From positions 1-45,012 of the forward strand of contig NZ_JXAK01000058.1 in assembly GCF_000829455.1 (NCBI RefSeq): 45,012 nt of DNA, written 5' to 3'. The notes under the pieces are model-generated. The model saw only the letters and a list, made by a program, of their open reading frames with translations. It was not told the origin of the DNA and ran no database searches. Every line of letters starts with the position of its first letter. Position 1 is the stretch's first letter. This stretch comes from Gordoniibacillus kamchatkensis (GTDB lineage: Bacteria; Bacillota; Bacilli; Paenibacillales; NBRC-103111). Positions 25,319 through 33,290 of the stretch are shown piece by piece. Made by a program: the position numbers and the translations under genes.

Positions 25319-25638
25319 ATCGATATCGGGCGGTAGAGCATCGTGCCGGAATTTGATGGTTGACATATGACCGTAGGCTAATTACAATAAACGTAACAAG
25401 TTAATAGTCGTGTTTGGAGATCGGGAGATAACACATAGAGGCTTCAGCGTTTCGTTGAAGAATCTTTTATGTGTTATTTTTTTATCCCTTTTTCCGGGAT
25501 GAAAACGCATTCAGGCGAAGCGGGCGCCGCCGGCTTATCCGAAACTGCCGTACAAAGCCGTGGCGTGAGCTGCAGGTTAAGCGTTTTCCCCATCTCCCGG
25601 CGACTGCTTGAGCGAATACAGGAAAGGGGTATACTACA
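25319..25638. other. 320-nt intergenic region
   Basis: It contains the terminator of the RpiR operon (25428-25484). After that I see no promoter of good quality and no gene; short frames overlap the next start and lack ribosome sites. Confidence 0.6.
25428..25484 (+). terminator. Intrinsic terminator closing the RpiR operon
   Basis: Long hairpin: outer arms ATAACACATA (25428-25437) and TATGTGTTAT (25468-25477), inner pairing CTTCA/TGAAG, then T7. Confidence 0.88.
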
Positions 25639-26544
25639 TTGTCCGCACAGACTCAGGCAGCATCCAGAAAAGCGCAATGGAAGGAAGGGGCCCTCGGTTA
25701 CTTGTTTCTGGCTCCGTCGCTCCTTGTCTTCATCTGCTTTCTGTTTTACCCTATGCTCCGCTCCATCTATCTCAGCATGACGCTGACGGATCCGCGAGGA
25801 AGGGTGGCCGATTTTGTCGGCTTGGATAACTTCAAGGATTTGTTCTCATCGGGGCAATTTTTCACCAATTTGAAAGTGACGCTGCTCTTCGTCTTGCTGA
25901 CGGTCCCGACCACGATAATTTGGTCGCTCGTTTTGGCGGCGCTCACCCATAACAAATTGCGCGGCATGAAAGCGTTTCAATTTGTTTTCTCGCTCCCGAT
26001 CGTCATTTCCGTCGGCACCGGCTCCATCATCTGGTCGCTGCTGTTTCACCCGACGGCCGGCATGCTGAACTATTTCATCGGCTTTATCGGCATTTCCCCG
26101 ATTTCATGGCTCGCCGACCCGAACTGGGCGCTCGTCTCCGTGTCGCTTATGACCGTCTGGATGAACATGGGCTTCGTCTACATCGTCTTGCTCAGCGGCT
26201 TGCAGGGCGTCCCGGACGACCTGTACGAAAGCGCGAAAATCGACGGCTCGGGGCCTGTGCGCACGTTCTTGCAAATCGTGCTGCCGCTCCTGTCGCCAAC
26301 GCTGTTCTTTGTGCTCATCGTGTCGGTCATCGGCGCGTTCCAGGCGTTCGGCCAAATTCACATTTTGACCAAGGGCGGTCCGATGGATACGACCAACGTC
26401 GTCGTCTACTCGATTTATCAGGACGCGTTCATCAATTTCCGCTTCGGTATCGGCAGCGCGCAGGCGCTCGTGCTGTTCGCGATCATTTTGGCCTTGACCG
26501 TGTTCCAGTTTAAAGTTTTGGAGAAGAAGGTGCATTACCAATGA
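25639..26544 (+). CDS. Sugar/glycerol-phosphate ABC permease, UgpA-like
   Basis: A 301-residue CUT1 permease with six hydrophobic segments. The start is TTG 25639 with AGGAAAGGGG upstream. The EAA loop reads LYESAKIDGSGPVRTFLQIV near residue 195, then LPLLSPTLFFVL. The motif ILTKGGPMDTTNVVVYSIY, with GGP and a following Tyr, is typical of UgpA. The partner permease starts inside its stop codon (ATGA). The binding protein and a glycerophosphodiester phosphodiesterase follow, so glycerol-3-phosphate or glycerophosphodiesters are the best guess for substrate. Confidence 0.92.
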   Translation: MSAQTQAASRKAQWKEGALGYLFLAPSLLVFICFLFYPMLRSIYLSMTLTDPRGRVADFVGLDNFKDLFSSGQFFTNLKVTLLFVLLTVPTTIIWSLVLAALTHNKLRGMKAFQFVFSLPIVISVGTGSIIWSLLFHPTAGMLNYFIGFIGISPISWLADPNWALVSVSLMTVWMNMGFVYIVLLSGLQGVPDDLYESAKIDGSGPVRTFLQIVLPLLSPTLFFVLIVSVIGAFQAFGQIHILTKGGPMDTTNVVVYSIYQDAFINFRFGIGSAQALVLFAIILALTVFQFKVLEKKVHYQ

Positions 26545-27365
26545 TGCTGAGAAGATTGAACTACACCGTTCTGTACATCGTGCTGGCGCTGCTCGCGCTC
26601 ATGGTACTGTATCCGATTATATTTACCGTATTCTCGGCTTTCATGACGGAAAAAGAAGTGTCGGTGTTTCCGCCGCCGCTCTTTCCGCACCATCTGTACT
26701 GGGGCAATTTCGCCAAAGCGGTGCAGACGATTCCGATACTCCGCTTTTTGCTGAACAGCCTGATCGTATCGGCCGCGATTATGGCATGCCAGGCCGTTAC
26801 TTCCGCCATGGCGGCTTACGCGTTCTCGTTTTTGCAGTTCAAGCTCAAAAATGCGATGTTCCTTCTCTATTTGTCGACCATGATGATTCCGTGGGAGGTC
26901 ACGGTCATCCCCAACTATTTGACGATCAAATCGCTCGGATGGATGGACAGCTATCAAGGGCTGATCGTGCCTTTCATGGCGGGGGCTTTCGGCGTGTTCC
27001 TGCTGCGCCAGTTTTTTCTGCAGCTGCCCCACGAGCTGTTTGACGCCGCGAAAATCGACGGCTGCGGACATTTGCGCACCTTTTTCTCGATCGTGCTGCC
27101 GCTGGCCCGTCCGGCACTATCCACGCTTTGCGTGTACGTATTTTTGAACCATTGGAACAGCTACTTGTGGCCTCTTCTCATTACGAACAAACCGACGATG
27201 CGTACGGTTCAAATCGGGGTCGCCATGCTGCAGCACGAAGAGGTTATGGCTTGGAACCTGATTTTGGCTGGCGTTTCGTTAGTGCTGCTGCCTTCGTTCC
27301 TGCTGCTGGCGCTCGGCGTCAAGCAGCTGATCCAGGGCATCACGGCCGGCGCCGTGAAAGGGTAA
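26541..27365 (+). CDS. Sugar/glycerol-phosphate ABC permease, UgpE-like
   Basis: A 274-residue CUT1 permease. The EAA loop is LFDAAKIDGCGHLRTFFSIV, followed by LPLARPALSTL and an ending QLIQGITAGAVKG that fits the family tail. The segment NHWNSYLWPLLIT is characteristic of UgpE/MalG-like members. ATG 26541 overlaps the upstream stop by 4 nt. No ATPase is encoded with it. Confidence 0.93.
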   Translation: MMLRRLNYTVLYIVLALLALMVLYPIIFTVFSAFMTEKEVSVFPPPLFPHHLYWGNFAKAVQTIPILRFLLNSLIVSAAIMACQAVTSAMAAYAFSFLQFKLKNAMFLLYLSTMMIPWEVTVIPNYLTIKSLGWMDSYQGLIVPFMAGAFGVFLLRQFFLQLPHELFDAAKIDGCGHLRTFFSIVLPLARPALSTLCVYVFLNHWNSYLWPLLITNKPTMRTVQIGVAMLQHEEVMAWNLILAGVSLVLLPSFLLLALGVKQLIQGITAGAVKG

Positions 27366-27404
27366 GGTCCAGGATGCCCGTGAAGTGGGGCTGCGCTGCG
27401 GTTT

Positions 27405-27532
27405 GGGAATGCGGGTCTCCGGCTTTCTTGAACTCGTGTTCCCTCGAATATGAAAACATGGTGGGAACACGAGTTCAAAGGCGCACGCTTCGCTTATAGG
27501 CCTACATTCCCATCCTCCGCTCCGCCTTTCTC
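27405..27532. repeat. Structured repeat, copy A
   Basis: An element of about 128 bp in the permease/binding-protein gap. Its core is a perfect 16-bp inverted repeat, 27428-27443 and 27463-27478 (arm TTGAACTCGTGTTCCC). Outer segments GGGAATG (27405-27411) and CATTCCC (27505-27511) can also pair. It ends in TCCGCCTTTCTCG. Copy B at 31836-31950 has the same plan and shared blocks. Confidence 0.75.
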
Positions 27533-27610
27533 GGGCAGCCTGGTAACATCGATGTCAAGTCCGCTTTCGGCGGAATTGCCATATATTATGAAAGAAAAGG
27601 GAGCGAAACA

Positions 27611-28993
27611 ATGACACAATCATGGCTGAACAAAAAGACGGCTATCGGGGTTATGCTGGCTGGCGCGATGCTCGCCGCAACGGCATGCGGAAGCGGCGGC
27701 GCGGGCGATGCGCCTGCAGCGGCGGATAAGGGAGGCAGCAAGGCGTCGTCCTCCGGACCGACGAAGGTCGTATTCTGGCACGCGATGGGCGGCTCCAACA
27801 CGAAAGTGGTCGATCAGCTCGTTTCGGACTTCAACGCATCGCAAGATAAAATTAAAGTCGAGGCCGTGTTCCAGGGCACGTACGACGACCTGCTCAGCAA
27901 GCTGAAAGCGACGATGGGCACGAAGGAAGGCCCGAGCCTCGTGCAAATGTACGAGATCGGCACCCGCTTCATGATCGATTCGAAGACGACGACGCCGATG
28001 CAAAACTTTATCGATCAGGACAAATACGATTTGTCCCAGCTGGAGCCGAACATTACCGGCTACTATACGATAAACGGCAAGCTGAATTCGATGCCGTTCA
28101 ACACGTCCAACCCGATTCTTTACTACAATAAGGATCTGTTTAAAGCGGCCGGACTCGACCCGGAGAAGCCGCCGAAAACGTTCGAAGAGCTGCAGAAGGC
28201 GGCTGACGCGATTACGAAAACCGGCAAAGCGACCGGCGCCAACTTCGCCATTTACGGCTGGTTCATGGAGCAGTTCTTCGCGAACCAAGGCGCGGAATAC
28301 GTCAACAACGGCAACGGCCGCACCAGCCCCGCAACGGAATCGCTCGTGAACTCCGAGGCAGGCGTGAAGACGCTGACCTGGTGGAAAAACATGGTCGACA
28401 CGAAAGCGGCAAACAACCTCGGCCGCAAAACCGACGACTCGAAGAAGGCGTTCTCGGCTGGCCAAGTCGGCATGATTTTGGAGTCGACCGCTTCGTTGAA
28501 AGGCTTGGTCGACAACGCGCAAGGCAAGTTCGAAGTCGGTACCGGCTTCCTGCCGAAGCCGGAAGGCGCGAAGGAAGGCGGGGTCGTCGTAGGCGGCGCC
28601 AGCTTGTGGATCATGAACAACCGTCCGACGGATGAGCAGAAGGCAGCGTGGGAATTCATCAAATTCCTGACTTCGCCGAAGGAGCAAGCATACTGGCACA
28701 TCAACACGGGCTACTTCCCGATTACGAAAAAAGCTTACGACGAGCAATCCGTGAAAGACAATCTGAAGAAATTCCCGCAGTTCCAGACGGCTATCGACCA
28801 GCTGCATCAAACGAAGCTCAATACGGCAACGCAAGGCGCGGTTATGGGGGTATTCCCGGAAGCCCGCCAAATCGTCGAAGGAGCGATCGAAGAAGCGCTG
28901 AACAACAAAAAGTCGCCGAAGGACGCGCTCGACGGAGCGGCCAAAGAAATTACGAACAAAATTCAGCAATATAACAAGACCGTCAAACAATAA
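27611..28993 (+). CDS. ABC substrate-binding lipoprotein, UgpB-like
   Basis: A 460-residue extracellular binding protein. The signal peptide ends in the lipobox ATAC around residues 23-26. A short Gly/Ala/Ser linker follows, then the mature domain begins TKVVFWHAMGGSNTKVV, very like UgpB (VVFWHSM-type start). Other family features are VEAVFQGTYDDLLSKLKA and PFNTSNPILYYNKDLFK. The GAAAAGGGAG site precedes ATG 27611. A structured repeat separates it from the permeases, perhaps allowing separate control. Confidence 0.93.
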   Translation: MTQSWLNKKTAIGVMLAGAMLAATACGSGGAGDAPAAADKGGSKASSSGPTKVVFWHAMGGSNTKVVDQLVSDFNASQDKIKVEAVFQGTYDDLLSKLKATMGTKEGPSLVQMYEIGTRFMIDSKTTTPMQNFIDQDKYDLSQLEPNITGYYTINGKLNSMPFNTSNPILYYNKDLFKAAGLDPEKPPKTFEELQKAADAITKTGKATGANFAIYGWFMEQFFANQGAEYVNNGNGRTSPATESLVNSEAGVKTLTWWKNMVDTKAANNLGRKTDDSKKAFSAGQVGMILESTASLKGLVDNAQGKFEVGTGFLPKPEGAKEGGVVVGGASLWIMNNRPTDEQKAAWEFIKFLTSPKEQAYWHINTGYFPITKKAYDEQSVKDNLKKFPQFQTAIDQLHQTKLNTATQGAVMGVFPEARQIVEGAIEEALNNKKSPKDALDGAAKEITNKIQQYNKTVKQ

Positions 28994-29029
28994 CGATCGG
29001 CGTACGGTCGAGGAAGGACTTGAACGAAT

Positions 29030-29755
29030 ATGGGTGCAGGACAACCGATGATCATTGCGCATCGCGGGGCCAGAGGCATGGCCCCGGAAAACACCATTGC
29101 CGCTTTCCGGCTGGGCCTGGATCAAGGCTGTGAAGGAATCGAGCTGGACGTTCATCTTACGGCCGACGGCGAAATCGTGGTATGCCACGACGAGACGCTG
29201 GACCGGACGACTGACGGCAAGGGACGCATTAACGACATGACGCTGGAGCAGATCAAGCGTTACGACGCTGGCTCGTGGTATTCGGATTCGTTCCGGGGCG
29301 AGCGGGTTCCGACTTTGGACGAAGTGTTCGACCTCGTGCCCGAGTCGATTATGGTCAACGTGGAGATTAAGCAGTACGACGGTCAGATGGAGCACAAGCT
29401 GGTCGATTTCATGCGCCGGCGCAATCTGTTCGAGCGGGTCGTCGTGTCGTCCTTCGATCACAAAAGCGTGCGGCGGATCAAACTGCTGGAGCCGAAAACG
29501 AAAATCGGACTGTTGTATCAAGAGAGACTGTTCGATCCTTCCGCCTACGCCCGCACGTTCGACGTAGAGGTGTACTCGCTCCACCCTCATCACAAGACGA
29601 TCGAGGCCGACGATGTGGCCAAAGCCGTAGAGCTCGGTTACCGCGTCTACCCGTGGACAGCGAACGAGGAGCAGGATTTGAACAAGATGATCGCCTGCGG
29701 CGCATCCGGCATCATTACCGACTATCCCGGGAGATTGAAATCTTTGCTTTCCTGA
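29030..29755 (+). CDS. Glycerophosphodiester phosphodiesterase (UgpQ-like)
   Basis: A 241-residue GDPD-family TIM barrel, normal length. All catalytic features are present: AHRGARG (His and Arg), PENT, the metal pair ELDVH, the second His in CHDETLDRTTDG, and VEIK. The C-terminal WTANEEQDL and GIITDYP are typical. With no signal peptide it is cytoplasmic and would split imported glycerophosphodiesters into glycerol-3-phosphate and an alcohol. It follows the binding protein by 36 nt with GAGGAAGGA upstream, supporting the Ugp-like assignment of the transporter. Confidence 0.95.
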   Translation: MGAGQPMIIAHRGARGMAPENTIAAFRLGLDQGCEGIELDVHLTADGEIVVCHDETLDRTTDGKGRINDMTLEQIKRYDAGSWYSDSFRGERVPTLDEVFDLVPESIMVNVEIKQYDGQMEHKLVDFMRRRNLFERVVVSSFDHKSVRRIKLLEPKTKIGLLYQERLFDPSAYARTFDVEVYSLHPHHKTIEADDVAKAVELGYRVYPWTANEEQDLNKMIACGASGIITDYPGRLKSLLS

Positions 29756-29779
29756 TGGCGATGACAGAGGTGATTTCAA

Positions 29780-30463
29780 ATGAGCTTCGTGTTTTTGGAA
29801 AAATTGGGCATTGCGCTGCTGCTCGGGCTTTTTATCGGTATCGATCGCCAAATCAAGCACAAGCCGCTGGGTATGAAGACGAGCATGGTCATTTCCGTGG
29901 CCAGCTGTTTGATTACGATCGTTTCGATCGAGGCCGTCGGGAAATTCAGCGTTCCCGGCCATACCAACATGGACCCGATGCGGCTGGCTGCCCAAATCGT
30001 AAGCGGCGTCGGCTTTATCGGCGCCGGCGTCATTTTGCGGCGAAGCAATGAAATCATCTCGGGCCTGACGACGGCCGCCATGGTTTGGGCCGCGTCTTCT
30101 CTCGGCATCGCCTGCGGAGCGGGCTTCTACAAAGAGGCATTCGTAGCGGACATTCTTATTATATTTTCCGTCAACGTCTTCCCCGTCCTGGTGAAGCTGT
30201 TCGGACCGAGCAAATTGCGGGAACGGGATTTGTCGGTCATCGTCATGTTTCATCCGGACGGCAATATGCCCGGGTTTATCGATGAGATCGCAAGCGCCAA
30301 CATGAGAGTGAAGCATATTAAAATCAAAGATTTGAATAACAATGTAAGACAAATCCAGATGGTCGTCTCCGCGCACGAAAAGCAGCGGACAACGGTCATT
30401 TACGACATGATCAAGCGCCTCGACCACGTCATTGCCGTCGAGCTGGAGACTATTAGCACCTAG
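29780..30463 (+). CDS. MgtC/SapB-family membrane protein
   Basis: A 227-residue protein. The N-terminal ~130 residues form the MgtC membrane domain, with GLFIGIDRQ, PLGMKTSMVISVASCL, the hallmark GVGFIGAGVILRR, and GLTTAAMVWAASSLGIACG. The C-terminal ~90 residues are a soluble ACT-like tail (LSVIVMFHPDGN onward). Family members affect Mg2+ homeostasis, phosphate balance or survival under stress; the biochemical role is unsettled. It follows GDPD by 24 nt with AGAGGTG upstream and may serve phosphate release from the pathway, or be a passenger. Confidence 0.92.
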   Translation: MSFVFLEKLGIALLLGLFIGIDRQIKHKPLGMKTSMVISVASCLITIVSIEAVGKFSVPGHTNMDPMRLAAQIVSGVGFIGAGVILRRSNEIISGLTTAAMVWAASSLGIACGAGFYKEAFVADILIIFSVNVFPVLVKLFGPSKLRERDLSVIVMFHPDGNMPGFIDEIASANMRVKHIKIKDLNNNVRQIQMVVSAHEKQRTTVIYDMIKRLDHVIAVELETIST

Positions 30464-30537
30464 GCGTTAAGCTGCTTTGGTACGCCCGGCGAATTGGCAG
30501 CCGTTACACCTCCAGCTTGACGCCCGGAACCTTGCGC

Positions 30538-30582
30538 AAAAAGCACGTACCGCCGCCATCCGCGGCAGTATGTGCTTTTTCG
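30538..30582 (+). terminator. Intrinsic terminator after the Ugp-like operon
   Basis: AAAAAGCAC (30538-30546) pairs with GTGCTTTTT (30572-30580); the stem continues with TAC and GCCG/CGGC pairs. The U-rich arm serves as the T tract. Confidence 0.85.
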
Positions 30583-30614
30583 TAAGGCTGTTCCCGGGAG
30601 AGGAGGAGAATTGC

Positions 30615-31609
30615 ATGAAGCCGACGATCTACGATGTAGCCAAGGAGGCGGGAGTGTCGATTGCCACGGTCTCCAAAGTGATAAACAATACCGGGCGAAT
30701 CAGCGAAAAGACCCGCGCCAAAGTTCTTGACATTATGCGCCGCCTCGATTATCAGCCAGTGTCGTGGCCTCCGCCTTGACCGGCAAGAGCACTTACACGG
30801 TCGGCTTGCTCGTTCCGGATTTGGCCAACCTTTTTTTTGCCGAAATAGCCCGCAGCGTCGAAGACAGGGGACATGAGCTCGGCTTTAATTTGGTCATCTG
30901 CAGCACGGCGAACAATCCTGTCAAAGAGTCTCAATATATATCTCTCCTGAAGCAGAAACGGGCGGACGGCATTATTATTGCGACCGGGCTTAGCAACGAC
31001 TCGCTCTTGGCGGAGCTGGTCAAGCAGAAAGTCCCGGTCGCTCTGATCGCCCGCGATATGCCGTCGCTGACGGTGAATTGCGTGCTCGTTGACGATTTTA
31101 ACGGCGGTTACCAGGCAGCGTCGCATCTCATCAAACGCGGACATAAGCGAATTGCGGCCATCGCTGAAGAGCTGCGCATCGCCAGCAGCCGCGAGCGGAT
31201 TCGCGGCTACCGGCACGCGCTCGAAGAGGCAGGCATTCCGTGCGACGACGAGCTTGTGCTTGTGAGCGACTATACGGTGGACGGCGGCAAACGATGCATG
31301 GCCAAGCTGCTGGAACAGCCGGCTCCACCCTCCGCGGTTTTCGCCTGCAACGACTTGCTGGCGATCGGAGCGGTGCAAGCGGTCCGCGAGGCGGGGAGTC
31401 GCGTGCCGGACGACGTCTCGATCGTCGGCTTCGACAACACGCTGCTCGCAACGATTATCGATCCCGCTCTCACGACAATCGCTCAGCCGATTCAGGAAAT
31501 GGGGCGGATCGTCATGGATTTGCTCGTTGGGCAGATCAGCGGCGAGGACCATTACAAGCAGCGAGTCATTTTGCTGCCAAAGCTCATTGTGCGCGGTTCT
31601 TCCCGATAA
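30615..31609 (+). pseudogene. LacI-family transcriptional regulator, with a 1-nt frameshift after the DNA-binding domain
   Basis: It starts with the LacI helix-turn-helix ([22 protein letters not shown]) and hinge. After DYQP at 30756-30758 one base is missing, and the rest ([21 protein letters not shown] onward) is in another frame. The ligand domain is complete through ILLPKLIVRGSSR. Read through it is ~331 residues, normal for the family. AGGAGG sits 9 nt before ATG 30615. It may control the Ugp-like operon upstream or the promoter and operators at 31672-31783 just downstream. Sequencing error is the simplest cause of the shift. Confidence 0.9.
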
Positions 31610-31671
31610 AGCGCAGGCATGGGGGATATTGTCGGATCCCGGTTCTCATTTCACATTTCCAGTGCGCAGAG

Positions 31672-31685
31672 GGAAAGCGCTTTAC
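31672..31685. promoter_or_regulatory. LacI/CcpA-type operator half-matched site 1
   Basis: GGAAAGCGCTTTAC, sharing GGAAAGCGCTTT with the perfect palindrome at 31770-31783; centres are 98 bp apart. It lies upstream of the promoter at 31728. Confidence 0.6.
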
Positions 31686-31727
31686 GCAAAGAGTCGAAAA
31701 ATCTTAGCGCGATTTCGACAATATGGA

Positions 31728-31758
31728 TTGACAATACAAAGCTCCTTCATGGTATAAT
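31728..31758 (+). promoter_or_regulatory. Sigma-A promoter with extended -10
   Basis: Perfect TTGACA (31728-31733), a long 19-nt spacer, then TGG plus perfect TATAAT (31753-31758). The extended -10 compensates for the spacer. It points toward the second LacI gene and transporter operon. Confidence 0.82.
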
Positions 31759-31769
31759 TTTCTCAATTG

Positions 31770-31783
31770 GGAAAGCGCTTTCC
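31770..31783. promoter_or_regulatory. Palindromic LacI/CcpA-type operator at the transcription start
   Basis: GGAAAGCGCTTTCC, a perfect 14-bp palindrome that matches 12 of 14 positions of the catabolite-responsive element. It lies about 12 nt after the -10 box, where a bound repressor would block initiation. The regulator could be the upstream LacI protein or CcpA. Confidence 0.75.
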
Positions 31784-31835
31784 ATAAGCCAAAATAGGGG
31801 GCCGAGAAAAAGGGCTTAACTTCTGGCTAAGGTAT

Positions 31836-31950
31836 GGGAATCCGGCTCCGGTAAACTCGTGATCCCTTGAATTTGATCGGGAGGAAGGAACACGAGTTTA
31901 AAAGTCGCTTCTCCACCTCGTATCCCACCCTTCGTTCCGCCTTTTCTCGA
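31836..31950. repeat. Structured repeat, copy B
   Basis: An element of about 115 bp. Inverted arms TAAACTCGTGATCC (31852-31865) and GGAACACGAGTTTA (31887-31900) pair with one mismatch. Outer TGGGA (31835-31839) and TCCCA (31923-31927) can pair. It shares ACTCGTG..CC, GGAACACGAGTT, GGGAAT and the ending TCCGCCTTT.CTCG with copy A at 27405-27532. Confidence 0.7.
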
Positions 31951-32017
31951 AAGCAAAGGGTGTCAAAGAGACGGCAACCGGAGGACACGGATGTTACGCT
32001 GCCTCAGCATCTCCGGT

Positions 32018-32031
32018 TGAAAGCGCTGCCA
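32018..32031. promoter_or_regulatory. CcpA-type (cre-like) site
   Basis: TGAAAGCGCTGCCA matches 13 of 14 positions of the Bacillus cre consensus TGWAANCGNTNWCA. It is inside the expected leader of the second LacI operon, so it could act as a roadblock for catabolite repression. Confidence 0.5.
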
Positions 32032-32189
32032 GCCAAGTGGAGGCGTTGCTATTTTTGCAGATGTGACGGACGAGGGAGCCCCCGTTTTCGAGATTCGCCT
32101 CGAAATTTACAATTGCTTAAGACGCGCCTAACATTGGGAAAACAGTGCCGCATTATATTTATTCTTGAAGCGTGATGGAGGGCATAAGT

Positions 32190-32255
32190 ATGTACAAGGT
32201 GGGAACGTTCCCACAAAACGGAAGTCGAGGCGAGCAGCTTGTCTCTGACGATTAA
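32190..32255 (+). CDS. Possible 21-residue leader peptide overlapping the second LacI gene
   Basis: ATG 32190 has GATGGAGGG 7 nt upstream, a better ribosome site than that of the LacI gene. The frame runs MYKVGTFPQNG... to TAA 32253-32255, ending 15 nt inside the LacI gene. The 16-bp operator lies within it. It may couple translation to the TTG start of LacI, or be a chance frame. Confidence 0.35.
   Translation: MYKVGTFPQNGSRGEQLVSDD
32199..32214. promoter_or_regulatory. Perfect 16-bp palindrome, probable LacI-type operator
   Basis: GTGGGAACGTTCCCAC is a perfect palindrome with the central CG typical of LacI-family operators. It lies 25 nt before the second LacI gene, so self-repression is likely. 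Confidence 0.78.
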
Positions 32256-33255
32256 GGAAATTGCCGCCCGCGCCGGCGTATCGAAATCGACCGTCTCCAG
32301 AGTGATTTCCGGCAAAGGTTATACGAGCCCGGAAGCGCGCGACAAAGTGCAGCAAATTATCGAAGAGCTGCAGTACAAGCCGAACGCGGTAGCCAGAGCG
32401 ATGGTGTCGCAGCGCACGAACAATATCGGCGTTCTTATTTACCGGCGCGACCATCCGGTCGTCTCGCACCCGTTTTACGGCAAAATCGTCGACGCGATAC
32501 TCGCGACCGCAGCCGGCATGAATTACTCCGTATTCGTGACGACCGATCATGACATGTCGCTCCGTTCCGCCGATTTCATGATGGAAAAGCGCGTGGACGG
32601 CCTCATTCTCATTAGCCGCCTGCAGCAAAACGTCATCGACTACATCAAAAACTTTCACGTGCCTTATTTGATGGTGAACGGTTCGACCGACGACGACGGA
32701 ATTATCCAGATCGTCAACCGGGACGAAGAGGGCGGCCGAAAAGCCGCGCAGCACTTGTACGGGCTAGGGCACCGCCGCTACTTCGTGCTCGCCGGACCGC
32801 AAGCGCACCGCAGCCATTTTTTGCGGCTGAAAGGATTCCGCTGCCAACTGGCAAGCCGCGGCATACCGATTGCGGACGAATCCGTCGTTTATCCGTCCGC
32901 TTCCACGTTCGAGGAGGGCTTCAACATGATGCGGCGCCATTACGAGCATTTTCGGGCGGGCGGGTATACGGCGGTGTTCGCCACCAACGATACGATTGCG
33001 CTCGGAGCGATGAAGGTGCTGGCGGAGCGGTCCGTACTTGTGCCGGAACAGGTCGCCGTCATGGGCTTCGACGATATCGAGTTTGCCACGATGCTCACGC
33101 CGTCGCTCACGACGATACGGGTCAATACGGAAGAGATGGGCCGGCAAGCGGTGACGATGCTGGACCGGCTCATCCGGCAAGATGTGCCGCAGGCGAAATT
33201 GATCGAGGTTGAACCGAAGCTTATCGTGCGCCAATCGACAGCAACGAACAATTAA
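32239..33255 (+). CDS. LacI-family transcriptional regulator
   Basis: A 338-residue regulator, full length. The helix-turn-helix (TIKEIAARAGVSKSTVSRVISGKG) and hinge (PNAVARAM) are followed by a periplasmic-binding-protein-like ligand domain with FATNDTIALGAMKVL, VAVMGFDDIEFA and the ending PKLIVRQST. The start is TTG 32239 with GAGGCGAG upstream. It leads the operon for a complete ABC importer, and probably represses it through the palindrome at 32199-32214. Confidence 0.95.
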   Translation: MSLTIKEIAARAGVSKSTVSRVISGKGYTSPEARDKVQQIIEELQYKPNAVARAMVSQRTNNIGVLIYRRDHPVVSHPFYGKIVDAILATAAGMNYSVFVTTDHDMSLRSADFMMEKRVDGLILISRLQQNVIDYIKNFHVPYLMVNGSTDDDGIIQIVNRDEEGGRKAAQHLYGLGHRRYFVLAGPQAHRSHFLRLKGFRCQLASRGIPIADESVVYPSASTFEEGFNMMRRHYEHFRAGGYTAVFATNDTIALGAMKVLAERSVLVPEQVAVMGFDDIEFATMLTPSLTTIRVNTEEMGRQAVTMLDRLIRQDVPQAKLIEVEPKLIVRQSTATNN

Positions 33256-33290
33256 CACGCACCATCCACTGAAAGGAGCGATATTATCGC

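Larger units (their letters stand above)
31610..32238. other. 629-nt regulatory region between the two LacI genes
   Basis: No gene is seen apart from a possible leader ORF at its end. It holds three LacI/CcpA-type palindromes, a strong promoter, repeat copy B, and a 16-bp palindrome before the second LacI gene, each listed separately. Confidence 0.7.

Noticed and set aside
27620-30427. A 935-codon open frame on the minus strand
   Set aside because: It lies antisense to three well-supported genes (binding protein, GDPD, MgtC), has no ribosome site and a low-complexity Arg/His/Asp-rich translation. It is a by-product of codon bias in GC-rich DNA. The same holds for 4426-5403 and 6529-8001 on the minus strand.
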